Assembly: GCF_000734895.2 (NCBI RefSeq) | Contig: NZ_CP011382.1 | Location: forward strand, 310,001 to 374,000 | DNA length: 64,000 bases | Reading direction: 5' to 3' | Origin: Calothrix sp. 336/3 | GTDB lineage: Bacteria > Cyanobacteriota > Cyanobacteriia > Cyanobacteriales > Nostocaceae | Shown: piece after piece, positions 1 to 8,723 of the stretch | Position numbering within the stretch: the stretch's first letter is position 1 | Layout: each line of letters begins with the position of its first letter | Position numbers and translations under genes: made by a program | The notes under the pieces: generated by a model | What the model was told of the DNA's origin: nothing | The model's database searches: none | Seen by the model: only the letters and a program-made list of their open reading frames with translations

Positions 1-1
1 C

Positions 2-352
2 ATCGGTGGGGTGCAATCTCTGCGGGGATATCGACAAAATCTGCGTTCCGGTGATAATGGTGTGCGTTTATCCCTCGAAGATAGAATTACCATCCATCGA
101 AATGCAGCAGGTGCAACTACCTTACAAATTATTCCTTTTATTGACGTTGGTACAGTCTGGAATCATCCAGATAACCCTAACAAAGTACCCCGTCAAAAAT
201 TTCTTTCCAGTCTTGGTTTAGGTTTGCTCTGGGAACCATTACCCAAACTCAATCTTCGCCTAGACTATGGTATTCCCCTAATTAATGTGCGCGATCGCGG
301 TGAAAATCTTCAAGATACCAGCTTATACTTCAGCGTTTCCTACCAACCCTAA
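2..352 (+). CDS. ShlB/FhaC-type two-partner-secretion outer-membrane transporter, C-terminal part (5' cut by window)
   Basis: Only the last ~116 residues are present; the reading frame is open to the window edge, so the GTG at 11 is internal rather than a start. The piece begins with GGVQSLRGY, which matches the conserved G-x-x-S-[VL]-R-G-Y segment of ShlB/FhaC/HecB barrels. It then alternates short amphipathic beta strands (FIDVGTVW, LGLGLLWEPL, LRLDYGIPL) and ends in SVSYQP with a terminal aromatic/hydrophobic strand, as expected for an Omp85-superfamily barrel. Members export a large TpsA exoprotein across the outer membrane. The substrate gene is not visible. The 3' end overlaps the stop of the convergent gene. 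Confidence 0.8.
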   Translation: MGGVQSLRGYRQNLRSGDNGVRLSLEDRITIHRNAAGATTLQIIPFIDVGTVWNHPDNPNKVPRQKFLSSLGLGLLWEPLPKLNLRLDYGIPLINVRDRGENLQDTSLYFSVSYQP

Positions 353-831
353 GCCACCATATACTCAGGTGTGATCTCAAATCTAATTGTAGTGGCTGCC
401 CAATCCTTCAAATCCGGTGCTAGCCAAATTAGTTTGCGCAAAATATCATCATTCACCCAAAGAATTACCGGAAACTGAAAACGTTTGGGGAACTCATCGC
501 GCATCTGATTTGTGGAGATAATCAATTGATTAATCGCAGTTACAGATTCTAAACCTCGTACCATCAACGCACTTGGTTTACTATCACCCAAAGCATTCGC
601 CATGGTAGTATACAGCGTCTGCGCCGTTGCTGGAACTTGAATCTCAGCAATTACTCCAGGAGAAAATTCTTCCATCAAACTCAGTAATTGCTGTTGCTTA
701 TTTACGGAATTACAGCAAGCTAACACCAAGGAAAATTGCCCCTGGGAAAACCTAACTATCCGCCCTAACCTCTGGGTGGCAGATGGGGCGCTGATTTTGC
801 TGTTTTGGGAATCAATTAAGCTAATCATCAA
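349..831 (-). CDS. Conserved cyanobacterial hypothetical protein, possibly the truncated N-terminus of a larger protein
   Basis: 160 residues, alpha/beta in character: RIVRFSQGQFSLVLACCNS near residue 30, a central ALMVRGLESV strand, and FPVILWVNDDILRKLIWLAPDLKDWAAT near the end. The hydrophobic strand followed by acidic residues (LWVNDD) resembles the core of a nucleotide-binding fold, but no Walker A is visible. From memory, similar N-termini in cyanobacteria continue into long TPR-containing proteins; here the frame stops just after the APDLKDW segment. The stop overlaps the stop of the convergent ShlB-like gene by 4 bases, so deletion or rearrangement at this junction could have removed the rest. 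The function is not recognised. Confidence 0.6.
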   Translation of the reverse strand: MMISLIDSQNSKISAPSATQRLGRIVRFSQGQFSLVLACCNSVNKQQQLLSLMEEFSPGVIAEIQVPATAQTLYTTMANALGDSKPSALMVRGLESVTAINQLIISTNQMRDEFPKRFQFPVILWVNDDILRKLIWLAPDLKDWAATTIRFEITPEYMVA

Positions 832-1028
832 TTACCCTGAGCCTTACTCAACAATATCATTAGACAATGTCAGCAAAACTACCCATGACAATCTCACCAC
901 AACGGCGATAGGGTAATTTTGATGACATCTTTCGGACGCTTCATGTCGATTCTACTCACGGTATTTACGGTGAGGGTGGGGTGCATCACCCCACATCTTG
1001 ATTTCCTGGAACTGCGCTCCCGGAATTT

Positions 1029-1934
1029 CTACCCAGGAAACATCTTGACTAAATCATCTCCAGGGATAATGGTTGTGTAAAAAACGTAACCAGAATTGCG
1101 GATATAGCGGCGGTCTTGTTTAATCAGTGCCATAAATTCCCGATGTCCTTGACGCATCCGTCCTACCAAGCAACCAGCGCTGGCATTTTTGATATCGTTT
1201 TGGGGTGCGTCGTAACCCCAGTGTTGGTTAACAGCAAACATCCCTGTATCAGATTTATCGTTCGTGCGTTTGAAATCCTTGTTGAAATCACGGTGAACGG
1301 TAATCGGTGCAACTTGAATCAATGCTTCGTGGCGATCGCCATTACCATGCATCCCGACAGACCAAGATTTATACTGTCCAAACTTGATTCTAGCAGCTCC
1401 ACCAGGATTCATGGGAGTGTAGGTATACTGACTACCGGGTTCTGTGGTGGCTTGCCATTGATTAACGATTTTCGGTACACCATTATTAAATTCAATTACC
1501 ATCCGGCGATCATTGAATGCATTCGGTGCATCATCATTAAGAGTACCGTTTTCATTCATCCCCTCGACATAGACAATATTATATTCTTTAGGCTCGGTAA
1601 ATACTCGATAATTCTTAGAAACCATGTATTTAATAATGCGGCTTGCCAAGTCGTTACCTAAATTCATCGAGGGCTGTGGTAACATTTCCTGTTTCATTTC
1701 CAAGAGTTGCTTGGCTGTAATTGGTCCTAAAAATTCTCGTTCAGAAGCTTTAACCAGTTCCTGAAATTCCTTAAGTGCAGCAATGGACATTAGACCAAAC
1801 TTACCATCCACTGGAGGTTGTAGAAGATTTAAATTGACTAACTGGGATTGAATCTGCTTACTTAAATCAATATCCTTGGCGATCGCGTCGTAAGCTAATT
1901 GATTGTTGGTTTCTAGCAATTGTTCTAGTTTCAT
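1029..1934 (-). CDS. Peptidoglycan-binding-like protein with an L,D-transpeptidase-like C-terminal motif
   Basis: 301 residues. Residues ~25-85 (QSQLVNLNLLQPPVDGKFGLMSIAALKEFQ) match the helical PG_binding_1 pattern, in which the D-G-x-F-G turn and A-L-x-x-F-Q are diagnostic. The C-terminal half carries WSVGMHGNGDRHEALIQ, HRDFNKDF and NASAGCLVGR. The H-G...S-A-G-C-x-x-G-R arrangement recalls YkuD-type L,D-transpeptidases (HG...S.GC.R), but spacing differs, so catalysis is an inference. No signal peptide is apparent; MKLEQLLETNNQLAYD is soluble in character. It could be a cytoplasmic or phage-lysin-like cell-wall enzyme. The gene is monocistronic, with 740 bp of non-coding DNA upstream. Confidence 0.6.
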   Translation of the reverse strand: MKLEQLLETNNQLAYDAIAKDIDLSKQIQSQLVNLNLLQPPVDGKFGLMSIAALKEFQELVKASEREFLGPITAKQLLEMKQEMLPQPSMNLGNDLASRIIKYMVSKNYRVFTEPKEYNIVYVEGMNENGTLNDDAPNAFNDRRMVIEFNNGVPKIVNQWQATTEPGSQYTYTPMNPGGAARIKFGQYKSWSVGMHGNGDRHEALIQVAPITVHRDFNKDFKRTNDKSDTGMFAVNQHWGYDAPQNDIKNASAGCLVGRMRQGHREFMALIKQDRRYIRNSGYVFYTTIIPGDDLVKMFPG

Positions 1935-2675
1935 TGGAACCCTTTCCTTAGTATCAAATATATTTCTTACTTCAGATATAGGGTTGGCAATTTTTGACTT
2001 ATGCAGTGGTTCAAAATTTTGGTTTGAGTCGCAGATAATTTGAGCGTGGTGATAGAGCTACGCTCCGCTAAAGCGAACGCCATTCCAAAACCTACAGAAT
2101 CGTCACCCTTAGGGTTGGGAATTTAAAAAGCCGGATAATTAGCATATTTGTATTGTTGAATTTCTTGATGCTCAGTTGATACGTCTGTGGGTATCTTGCT
2201 ATCTCAGTATGTTTCAATCAAAAATAGGTCTAAAAAAACACCTAAAATAATATAGTAGTCGTTCCGCTATCTTTTTACGAGCAAGAGATTTATGATATAT
2301 CCGGTACTGAATAAATAAAGTACCTAACTGTTGTTTATAATACTTAAAACAAGATAAGGAATTTTAACTATACGTTACGAATAATTCATAATCTATAGAT
2401 TCCTATCGTTTAACTGAAAAAGCATGCAACTGCTTCAAAAAAAAGTTGTTGCTCAGAGAAAAATGGTGGATAAAATATCCTTAATCTGCCCCGACTTTTG
2501 TCTATCTAAGACCTATTCCTGGTTTTTGTTGATGTTTGTGTGTTCCAAGTCTTAATAGAGCATCTACACAAGCCTTTAAGAGTTAAGTGTTATAACCTTT
2601 TCAGATTTCCCTATTTGTCAGCCTTAGTCAGCCCATCATTACCTAACTAATTAACTGAAAAATATACAAAAAATT
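1935..2675. other. Intergenic region between divergent genes
   Basis: 741 bases without a convincing gene. Around 2053-2085 there is a GC-rich short palindromic stretch (GCTACGCTCCGCTAAAGCG) of the kind dispersed in Nostocales genomes. The rest is AT-rich and must hold the divergent promoters for the peptidoglycan-binding-like gene and the glycosyltransferase; I cannot define -10 or -35 boxes with confidence. Confidence 0.5.
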
Positions 2676-3878
2676 ATGATGCAACAGCTATGTGTGGCTG
2701 AAGAGCCGTTGTATACCAAATCTGTAAATACTCCCCTTGCCTATAGAGTTGTGCTGGTGCATCCTTCAGCAGGTGTGAATTGGAGTGGTGGGGCAGAAAC
2801 CTTTGCTATCGAGTTATCTCGACAGTTAAGTCAATACTGTCAAATAGAGTTATTAAGTGGCGCAGATTGTGGGCATTTCAGTCATCCTATCAGTAGTCTT
2901 ACCCGCACTCACAGCTATAACTTGCTGCATCATCCCCTAGTAAAACCACTGTGGTCAAAGTTTACCAGGTTTCCCGAAATTTGGTTAGAGCATCTCACCA
3001 GCTTTTTACCCTGTCTTACCTATCTGCTGCAAAATCCTCCGGACTTAATTTTACCCTGTAATGAAAAGGGAGGACTCGCGATCGCCTCCGTAGTTCGTGC
3101 CCTGAAGGGTACACCAATTTTATATACAGAACATGGTAGTTTCCTGGATGGTGGGCGGCATTTGCAAGCCAATTTACGGTTTCAACCAGATAAGCTAGTC
3201 GTTTTATCTGATGCAGTAGAAAAGTATGTGAAAAATTTGCGCCCTCAGCAATCAACGGCAGTTATACCCAATGGAGTTGATTTACAACGCTTCACCCCCG
3301 ATGGCGATCGCCTAGATTTTGGTTTATCTGGTCCAATTATTCTCTGTGTAGCATCATACTTGGGACGAGCCGGCATCAAACGTATCGAGTTAGCCATTGA
3401 AGCCGTATCCCGCTTACCCCAGGGAAGTTTAGTAGTTTGTGGTAGGGGTCCAGACGTAGACTATTATCAAGCCCTAGGGGAGAAATTTTTAGGGAGCGAT
3501 CGCTTTGCCATTCGGACTTTTTCCCAAAAACAAATGCCCCAGGTATACCGCAGTGCGGACTTATTTACCCTGCCATCCTTTGAAGAACCCTTCGGTATTG
3601 CCTATATTGAAGCCATGGCAAGCGGATTACCAGTAGTTGCCACCGATGACGCGATGCGACGCTACATCATTGGGGATGGGGGTATAGTCTGCGATGTCAC
3701 TGATATTGACAGCTATAGCAATGCCCTACAAACAGCTTTAAGTCAATCTTGGGAAACCAAACCACGGGATAACGCCCAACGTTTTGATTGGCAGGCGATC
3801 GCCCTCCAGTATCGAGACGTAATTATGGAAACTATCCAGCGCTCCCAAATCCCTCACCCAGTTCTGAGTACAAACTGA
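2676..3878 (+). CDS. Glycosyltransferase family 4 (group 1)
   Basis: 400 residues with a GT-B layout. The N-terminal Rossmann half has HPSAGVNWSGGAETFAIEL (glycine-rich acceptor loop). The linker contains VIPNGVDLQRFTP, typical of GT4. The C-terminal half has ILCVASYLGRAGIKRIELAIEA and LPSFEEPFGIAYIEAMASG, the E-x7-E donor-binding motif. It should transfer a nucleotide-activated sugar to a glycolipid or polysaccharide precursor at the cytoplasmic membrane; donor and acceptor cannot be read from sequence. Two adjacent ATG codons (2676, 2679) are possible starts. It precedes an inositol monophosphatase gene by 58 bases and may be co-transcribed with it. Confidence 0.85.
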   Translation: MMQQLCVAEEPLYTKSVNTPLAYRVVLVHPSAGVNWSGGAETFAIELSRQLSQYCQIELLSGADCGHFSHPISSLTRTHSYNLLHHPLVKPLWSKFTRFPEIWLEHLTSFLPCLTYLLQNPPDLILPCNEKGGLAIASVVRALKGTPILYTEHGSFLDGGRHLQANLRFQPDKLVVLSDAVEKYVKNLRPQQSTAVIPNGVDLQRFTPDGDRLDFGLSGPIILCVASYLGRAGIKRIELAIEAVSRLPQGSLVVCGRGPDVDYYQALGEKFLGSDRFAIRTFSQKQMPQVYRSADLFTLPSFEEPFGIAYIEAMASGLPVVATDDAMRRYIIGDGGIVCDVTDIDSYSNALQTALSQSWETKPRDNAQRFDWQAIALQYRDVIMETIQRSQIPHPVLSTN

Positions 3879-3936
3879 AAAGACCAATTGAGCGGGTGAT
3901 AGGATAAAATCGGTTCCTCTTCACCCTTTTTCTGCC

Positions 3937-4752
3937 ATGCATAACTTACAAATCTTCCTCGATATTGCCACAGAAGCAGCATTAGCTGCCGGTGCTGTGC
4001 TACAGAATTACCTCGGTAAGGTGGAAGATGACATTACAGAAAAGGGGCGCTCTGGAGACTTAGTTACCATCGCTGACAAAGCTTCCGAGGCAGTTATCCT
4101 AGAATATCTTGATCGTCACTTTCCCCACCATGCCATTTTGAGCGAAGAATCCGGGAAACTTGGCAACCAAGACAACGAATTTCTCTGGGCGATCGACCCC
4201 CTAGATGGAACAACCAACTTTGCTCACCAATACCCCTTTTTTGCTGTTTCCATTGGTTTGTTAATCAATGGTGAACCCCAGGTTGGTGTAATTTATGACC
4301 CTAGCCACCAAGAATTATTTCGCGCTGCCGAGGGCTTAGGTGCTAGTTGTAACCGTCGCCCAATTCATGTATCTCGTACCTCCGAATTAAGTAAATCCCT
4401 TCTGGTGACAGGCTTTGCCTATGATCGCCGAGAAACTCCAGATAACAACTATGCGGAATTCTGCCACTTTACCCACCTTACCCAAGGTGTACGCCGCAGT
4501 GGAGCCGCAGCTATTGACCTCGCTCACGTAGCCTGCGGACGTATTGATGGATACTGGGAACGTGGTATTTCCCCCTGGGATATTGTCGCCGGAGTTATCA
4601 TCCTCAAAGAAGCTGGGGGGACGGTAACAGCCTATGATGGCAAACCCTTAGAAATAGCCTCAGGAAGGATTCTAGCAACTAACGGCTATCTTCATAAAAG
4701 CTTATCAGAGGAGTTAGGGCGAGTAAATCCATTATCAAGTTGGAGTAAATAG
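3937..4752 (+). CDS. suhB: Inositol monophosphatase family protein
   Basis: 271 residues, the usual length for the family. Metal-binding motifs are intact: ILSEESG (first Glu), WAIDPLDGTTNFAH (D-P-L-D-G-T-T-N) and WDIVAGVIILKEAGG near the C-terminus (W-D-x-x-A-G). The enzyme hydrolyses myo-inositol-1-phosphate or related sugar phosphates in a Mg-dependent reaction in the cytoplasm. Cyanobacterial members may instead act on other phosphorylated substrates such as histidinol phosphate, so the in vivo substrate is open. hisZ lies two genes downstream, which makes a histidinol-phosphatase role worth considering, but nothing in the sequence settles it. Confidence 0.85.
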   Translation: MHNLQIFLDIATEAALAAGAVLQNYLGKVEDDITEKGRSGDLVTIADKASEAVILEYLDRHFPHHAILSEESGKLGNQDNEFLWAIDPLDGTTNFAHQYPFFAVSIGLLINGEPQVGVIYDPSHQELFRAAEGLGASCNRRPIHVSRTSELSKSLLVTGFAYDRRETPDNNYAEFCHFTHLTQGVRRSGAAAIDLAHVACGRIDGYWERGISPWDIVAGVIILKEAGGTVTAYDGKPLEIASGRILATNGYLHKSLSEELGRVNPLSSWSK

Positions 4753-4789
4753 GGTGTAAATTTTGTGACCTTTTTTCAGAAGGCGATTA

Positions 4790-4823
4790 AACTAGAAAAA
4801 TCTCACCATAACTTTTTCTAGTT
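4790..4823. terminator. Perfect 11-bp inverted repeat between suhB and the J-domain gene
   Basis: AACTAGAAAAA (4790-4800) is the exact reverse complement of TTTTTCTAGTT (4813-4823), with a 12-base loop. The T-rich right arm could act as a weak intrinsic terminator for suhB. Because it ends 16 bases before the next ATG, it could equally be an operator or a leader hairpin for the downstream gene. Confidence 0.45.
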
Positions 4824-4839
4824 CTATAAAACCCTATCT

Positions 4840-5802
4840 ATGTCTTCCAAATTAGAACGCGGACTATTTAAATACGATTTTATCGACCATCACGCCATTC
4901 TTTGTATGCCTGTAGATGCGGATGCTAAGGATGTCCGTAAGCGCTACTTGAAAATTGCCCGTCGTCTGCACCCTGACAGCAACAGCACAGCAACGGATGC
5001 CGAGAAGAAACTGGCAAGTGATTTACTTTCCAAGTTGGTCAACCCAGCCTATGAAAAGCTATTTTCCGATAAAAATCGCACAGAATACATGATTGTTCTG
5101 TCCCAGATGGGTAAGCAATTTACCCAACAATCGGGAACCGTAGAATTAACTACGGATTTAGCAAGGCAGTTGGCAGGTACGCCCAACATCGACCATGCTT
5201 ACAGAACCGCGATCGCCAAAATTGCTGAAACCCAATTTGAGAATCTAGGGCAAGTAATCCAAATTATTAATTTGGTCAGTGAATTAAACCTGGTTTACCT
5301 GATGCGAAGTGCTGGTAAATCCTTGAGTGCCCCACCACCCCCACCACCAAATCCTGGAGTCACTTCAGGGAATACAGGTGGCACAAGAACCCCCAGCGCT
5401 CCACCACCACCCCCAGCACCCAAGGAAGATACCGCAGTGGTAATGTACATCCGCCGAGCCGAGGAGCTAATTAGTAAAAACCAATTTATCCCCGCCAGGG
5501 TGGAATTACAAGACGCTTTGAAGCTTTCGCCCAATAATAGTCGTTGCCATAGCTTGATCGGTGTAGTCTATTTGAAGCAAAATCAAACCACGATGGCAAA
5601 AGTCCATTTTGACCGCGCCTTGCAGTTAGACCCCCAAGACCCCATGGCTTTGGACGGTAAACGCAAACTAGAAAAGATTTTGGGACAAAAGTCCGGTAAT
5701 GCCAAGCCCGCAACGGCAACAGCATCAACAGGGGCAAAGTCAGCAGATAAATCTGGTGGTAGCGGTTTATTTGGTGGTTTATTTGGTGGAAAGAAAAAAT
5801 AA
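4840..5802 (+). CDS. J-domain protein with C-terminal TPR repeats
   Basis: 320 residues. Residues ~14-85 form a DnaJ-type J domain: KRYLKIARRLHPDSNS contains the HPD tripeptide needed to stimulate Hsp70 ATPase, and NPAYEKLFSDKNRTEY fits the last helices. A proline-rich linker (two runs of 5-7 Pro near residues 165-195) separates it from TPR units at ~203-280 (AEELISKNQFIPARVELQDALKLSPNN, then VYLKQNQTTMAKVHFDRALQLDP). The tail is Gly/Lys rich (LFGGLFGGKKK). It is probably a specialised DnaK co-chaperone that recruits clients through the TPRs. Its stop codon overlaps the hisZ start (TAATG), indicating translational coupling. Confidence 0.8.
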   Translation: MSSKLERGLFKYDFIDHHAILCMPVDADAKDVRKRYLKIARRLHPDSNSTATDAEKKLASDLLSKLVNPAYEKLFSDKNRTEYMIVLSQMGKQFTQQSGTVELTTDLARQLAGTPNIDHAYRTAIAKIAETQFENLGQVIQIINLVSELNLVYLMRSAGKSLSAPPPPPPNPGVTSGNTGGTRTPSAPPPPPAPKEDTAVVMYIRRAEELISKNQFIPARVELQDALKLSPNNSRCHSLIGVVYLKQNQTTMAKVHFDRALQLDPQDPMALDGKRKLEKILGQKSGNAKPATATASTGAKSADKSGGSGLFGGLFGGKKK

Positions 5803-7010
5803 TGGTTTATCAACCTCCAGCCGGTGCGAGAGACTTACTACCTCTAGATGTCACTCAGAAACGCTGGATCGAAGACAGAATACAGCAGGTGTTTCACCGT
5901 TGGGGCTATCACAGAATCATCACCTCTACCCTAGAGCGGATGGATACCCTGATGGCAGGGGGCGCGATTCAACGCTCCACGGTGCTACAACTGCAAAATG
6001 GCGAGGATGAAGAATTAGGGCTGCGTCCTGAATTAACAGCCTCCATTGCGCGAACTGCGGTAACACGGATGGCAGGCACTACCTACCCCCAACGCCTCTA
6101 CTACAATGCCAATGTCTTTCAGAGAATGGCAGAGTTTCGCCGCAACCAACCCCAGGAATTTTATCAAGCAGGGGTGGAATTGTTGGGTGGTGAGGGTTTA
6201 CTTGCCGATGCAGAGGTGTTGCTGTTAGTTGCCGACTGTTTGCAAGCTTTGGATTTAAAGGGTTGGCATTTGATTTTAGGGGAAGCGGGTATTACCCAGT
6301 CCCTGTTATCAGTTTTTCCGGCAAATCTCCAGAATCAAGTTCGCAGCGCGATCGCCCATCTAGATCGCATTGCCATTGATAACCTACCTATGGAGGAAGA
6401 ACTGCGAGAGCGTGCCAGAACTATTCTTGATTTACGCGGTTCGAGTCAGGATGTGTTGGCAAAAGTCAAGAGTCTGAACTTAGATTCACCCCAACAAGTC
6501 GCCGTTGATAGTCTTACTTCCCTGGTGAATTTACTAGAGTCACGGGGGAATTTCCCTGTGATTCTTGACCTGAGCTTAATTCAGACCTTTGATTACTACA
6601 CAGGCATTTCCTTTGAGGTAGTCAGTAATACATCTCTCGGTGCGCGAGTCATCGGACGGGGTGGACGTTATGACCAGCTTTTAGGACAATATCACCCCCA
6701 AGGCGAAAATATTCCTGGTATTGGCTTTGCCCTATTTCTGGAAGACTTATACCAAGTATTGGCAGCATCTCAGCAATTACCCCAAACTACCCCAGCTACC
6801 AACTGGTTAGTAGTTGCCGAAACCCCAGAGGTATATACTGCTGCCTTTAACTATGCCCAAACCCTGCGAGATTCTACCCATCTGGTACGAGTAGAAATGG
6901 ATTTGGGAGGCAGAAAAGCAGAGGAGATTCGCCAATACGCAGGCGATCGCCAAATAGCTCAAATTGCTTGGATAAAAGCAGATGGTTCCACGGTGATAGA
7001 AACGGTTTAG
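5802..7010 (+). CDS. hisZ: ATP phosphoribosyltransferase regulatory subunit HisZ
   Basis: 402 residues resembling a class II histidyl-tRNA synthetase core without the anticodon domain. Diagnostic stretches are PAGARDLLPLDVTQK at the start, RPELTASIAR (motif 2 region), YYNANVFQRMAEFRRNQPQEFYQ and FDYYTGISFEVV followed by GRGGRYDQLLG. HisZ joins the short HisG to form the allosteric enzyme of the first step of histidine synthesis. True HisRS would have a longer C-terminal domain, so HisZ is preferred. The start overlaps the upstream stop by one base, linking it to the J-domain gene. No hisG is present in the window. Confidence 0.88.
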   Translation: MVYQPPAGARDLLPLDVTQKRWIEDRIQQVFHRWGYHRIITSTLERMDTLMAGGAIQRSTVLQLQNGEDEELGLRPELTASIARTAVTRMAGTTYPQRLYYNANVFQRMAEFRRNQPQEFYQAGVELLGGEGLLADAEVLLLVADCLQALDLKGWHLILGEAGITQSLLSVFPANLQNQVRSAIAHLDRIAIDNLPMEEELRERARTILDLRGSSQDVLAKVKSLNLDSPQQVAVDSLTSLVNLLESRGNFPVILDLSLIQTFDYYTGISFEVVSNTSLGARVIGRGGRYDQLLGQYHPQGENIPGIGFALFLEDLYQVLAASQQLPQTTPATNWLVVAETPEVYTAAFNYAQTLRDSTHLVRVEMDLGGRKAEEIRQYAGDRQIAQIAWIKADGSTVIETV

Positions 7011-7011
7011 G

Positions 7012-7100
7012 TGATGGGTAATAAGTAATAAGTAATGGGTAATAAGTAATGAGTAATGGGTAATGAGTAATGAGTGATGAGTAATGGGTAATGAGTAATT
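7012..7100. repeat. Tandem heptamer repeat array (TAATGGG/TAATGAG/TAATAAG)
   Basis: Immediately after the hisZ stop about a dozen consecutive 7-mers of the pattern TAAT(G/A)(G/A)G or TGATGAG follow one another. Short tandem heptamers of this kind are common in intergenic DNA of heterocystous cyanobacteria. There are no spacers, so this is not a CRISPR array. Confidence 0.85.
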
Positions 7101-7107
7101 TCTTCCT

Positions 7108-7196
7108 GGACTTACCCCAGGACTACACATTAACGTCATTGCAAGGTCAGGAAGCAATCTCAAAGCCTCGTTTTCTCGTTACTATTACGTAAGTCC
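7108..7196. repeat. MITE-like element with GGACTTAC/GTAAGTCC ends
   Basis: An 89 bp segment is bounded by perfect 8-bp inverted ends (7108-7115 and 7189-7196). The interior contains a GTCATTGCAAGG...GAAGCAATC segment resembling the interior of the two ~131 bp elements at 39995 and 42609 (GTCATTGCGAA...GAAGCAA). It has no coding capacity. It is probably a non-autonomous transposable repeat of a related family. Confidence 0.5.
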
Positions 7197-7309
7197 GATC
7201 TGACTTGAAAAAGCAGGGGAACTGGGGGACAAGGGGGACAAGGGAGAAACAATTAATGCCCAATGCCTATTTTCATCTGTCCTCGTGTATGCAGTTCATG
7301 ACGGCTACT

Positions 7310-7428
7310 TATAGCGTTTCCCAATCATATGAAATACAACCCCACCCGCCCTATCGGGCACTATCCCCGAAATCGGGGAGGGCTGGGGAGGGGTTCTTCT
7401 ATACCTCACTAGAATGAGAAACGCTATA
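7310..7428. repeat. MITE-like element with TATAGCGTTTC terminal inverted repeats
   Basis: TATAGCGTTTC at 7310-7320 is matched by GAAACGCTATA at 7418-7428 (11 bp perfect). The 119 bp interior is GC-rich and self-complementary (CCCTATCGGGC, then CCCCGAAATCGGGG). The TA at both ends is what an element mobilised by an IS630/Tc1-type transposase would show. The short open frame that crosses it is not considered coding. Confidence 0.6.
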
Positions 7429-7563
7429 TTACTTATTACTTTTTACTTATTACTTAACTTACTCCTACCCTCTACCTTTGCTTGCAAGAAATTATTTATC
7501 CTCCTTCTCTCCCTTAACCCTTTCAGCCTTTATAATTCTTAATGATTCAAAGAGAGGGGAACT

Positions 7564-7788
7564 ATGGCGCATACAATTGTCACAAATGTCTGTGAAGGTG
7601 TTGCAGACTGTGTAGATGCTTGTCCAGTGGCTTGTATTCATGAAGGACCAGGGAAGAATGTCAAGGGTACAGATTGGTACTGGATTGATTTTTCCACCTG
7701 TATTGATTGTGGAATTTGCTTACAAGTATGTCCTGTAGAGGGGGCGATCGTCCCTGAAGAAAGACCTGATTTGCAAAAAACACCATAA
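7564..7788 (+). CDS. Bacterial-type ferredoxin with two Fe-S cluster motifs
   Basis: 74 residues. The N-terminal motif is C10-x5-C16-x3-C20-P with a further Cys at 24; the second is CIDCGICLQVCP (C-x2-C-x2-C-x3-C-P), a standard 4Fe-4S motif. Spacing of the first motif suggests a 3Fe-4S or atypical 4Fe-4S cluster, as in 7Fe/8Fe ferredoxins. It is a small soluble electron carrier; its partner is unknown. A good ribosome-binding site (AGAGAGGGGA) lies just before ATG 7564. The downstream gene is 145 bases away and functionally unrelated, so this is probably monocistronic. Confidence 0.88.
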   Translation: MAHTIVTNVCEGVADCVDACPVACIHEGPGKNVKGTDWYWIDFSTCIDCGICLQVCPVEGAIVPEERPDLQKTP

Positions 7789-7933
7789 CAGAACATAGGG
7801 AACAGGGTACAGTATTTCCATCTGTCACCTGTAACCTATCAGAAAATACTGATAAAATAGCTACTCAAAACTAGGTTTTGTGATTAACCAAGACTAAAGA
7901 TTTATTTGATAAATTACCTATCAATCTTGACCA

Positions 7934-8662
7934 ATGACCAATAATTACTTACTAGAATTAAAAAACGTTCACGCTGGCTATATTAAAGATGTTGATATTC
8001 TCCAAGGGGTAAATTTTTGTGTGCATCCTGGAGAATTAGTGACAGTTATTGGTCCCAATGGTGCAGGTAAATCGACTTTAGCGAAGACAGTTTTTGGTTT
8101 GCTCACTCCCCACACTGGAACAATTACTTTTAAAGGTGAGAATATTGCAGGTTGTAAATCCAATCAAATTGTCAAAAAAGGTATGTGCTATGTTCCTCAA
8201 ATTTCTAATGTTTTCCCCTCACTCACAATCGAAGAGAACCTAGAAATGGGGGCATTCGTGCGGAATATTGCCCTACAACCTTTAAAAGATAAAATATTTG
8301 CCATGTTCCCCAAATTAGCGGAACGACGGCGACAACGGGCGGGAACCCTTTCTGGTGGTGAGCGCCAAATGTTAGCTATGGGTAAAGCTTTGATGTTAGA
8401 ACCGAGTTTATTACTTCTAGATGAACCTTCGGCAGCTCTATCACCAATTTTAGTCAATCAGGTGTTTGAACAAATTCAGCAGGTAAATCAAACGGGAACA
8501 GCGATTGTTTTGGTGGAGCAGAATGCCAAGAAAGCTTTAGAAATGGCGCATAGAGGTTATGTGCTAGAGTCGGGAAGGGATGCGATTTCTGGTACTGGAA
8601 AAGATTTGTTGAATGACCCGAAAGTGGGTGAGTTGTATTTAGGTGCGGGGAAACCACATTAA
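7934..8662 (+). CDS. livF: ABC transporter ATP-binding protein, LivF type
   Basis: 242 residues with Walker A GPNGAGKST (about residue 41), signature LSGGERQMLAMGKAL and Walker B LLLLDEPSAALSP followed by the switch His region (LVEQNAKKAL). The order and the ENLEMGAFVR segment fit the LivF branch of HAAT-family transporters, which power uptake of branched-chain or other neutral amino acids in cyanobacteria (Nat systems). The matching permease, LivG and binding-protein genes are not adjacent, which is usual when such genes are scattered in cyanobacteria. Which Nat system it serves cannot be told here. Confidence 0.85.
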   Translation: MTNNYLLELKNVHAGYIKDVDILQGVNFCVHPGELVTVIGPNGAGKSTLAKTVFGLLTPHTGTITFKGENIAGCKSNQIVKKGMCYVPQISNVFPSLTIEENLEMGAFVRNIALQPLKDKIFAMFPKLAERRRQRAGTLSGGERQMLAMGKALMLEPSLLLLDEPSAALSPILVNQVFEQIQQVNQTGTAIVLVEQNAKKALEMAHRGYVLESGRDAISGTGKDLLNDPKVGELYLGAGKPH

Positions 8663-8723
8663 AACAATTGGCAATACTCGCTCCGCGAGAAGCAAGGATA
8701 TACAATCAACTATCTCAACTTAC

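Noticed and set aside
1116..1661. 181-residue plus-strand open frame
   Set aside because: It is antisense to the peptidoglycan-binding-like gene, whose product shows family motifs; the antisense product shows none.
5295..5813. Gly/Pro-rich minus-strand open frames
   Set aside because: They are shadows of the proline-rich linker and tail of the J-domain/TPR gene.
7012..7100. Tandem array considered as CRISPR
   Set aside because: The repeat unit is only 7 bases, without spacers or cas genes.
7205..7417. 70-residue plus-strand open frame
   Set aside because: It runs through G-rich repeats and most of the MITE at 7310-7428, with low-complexity product and no ribosome-binding site.
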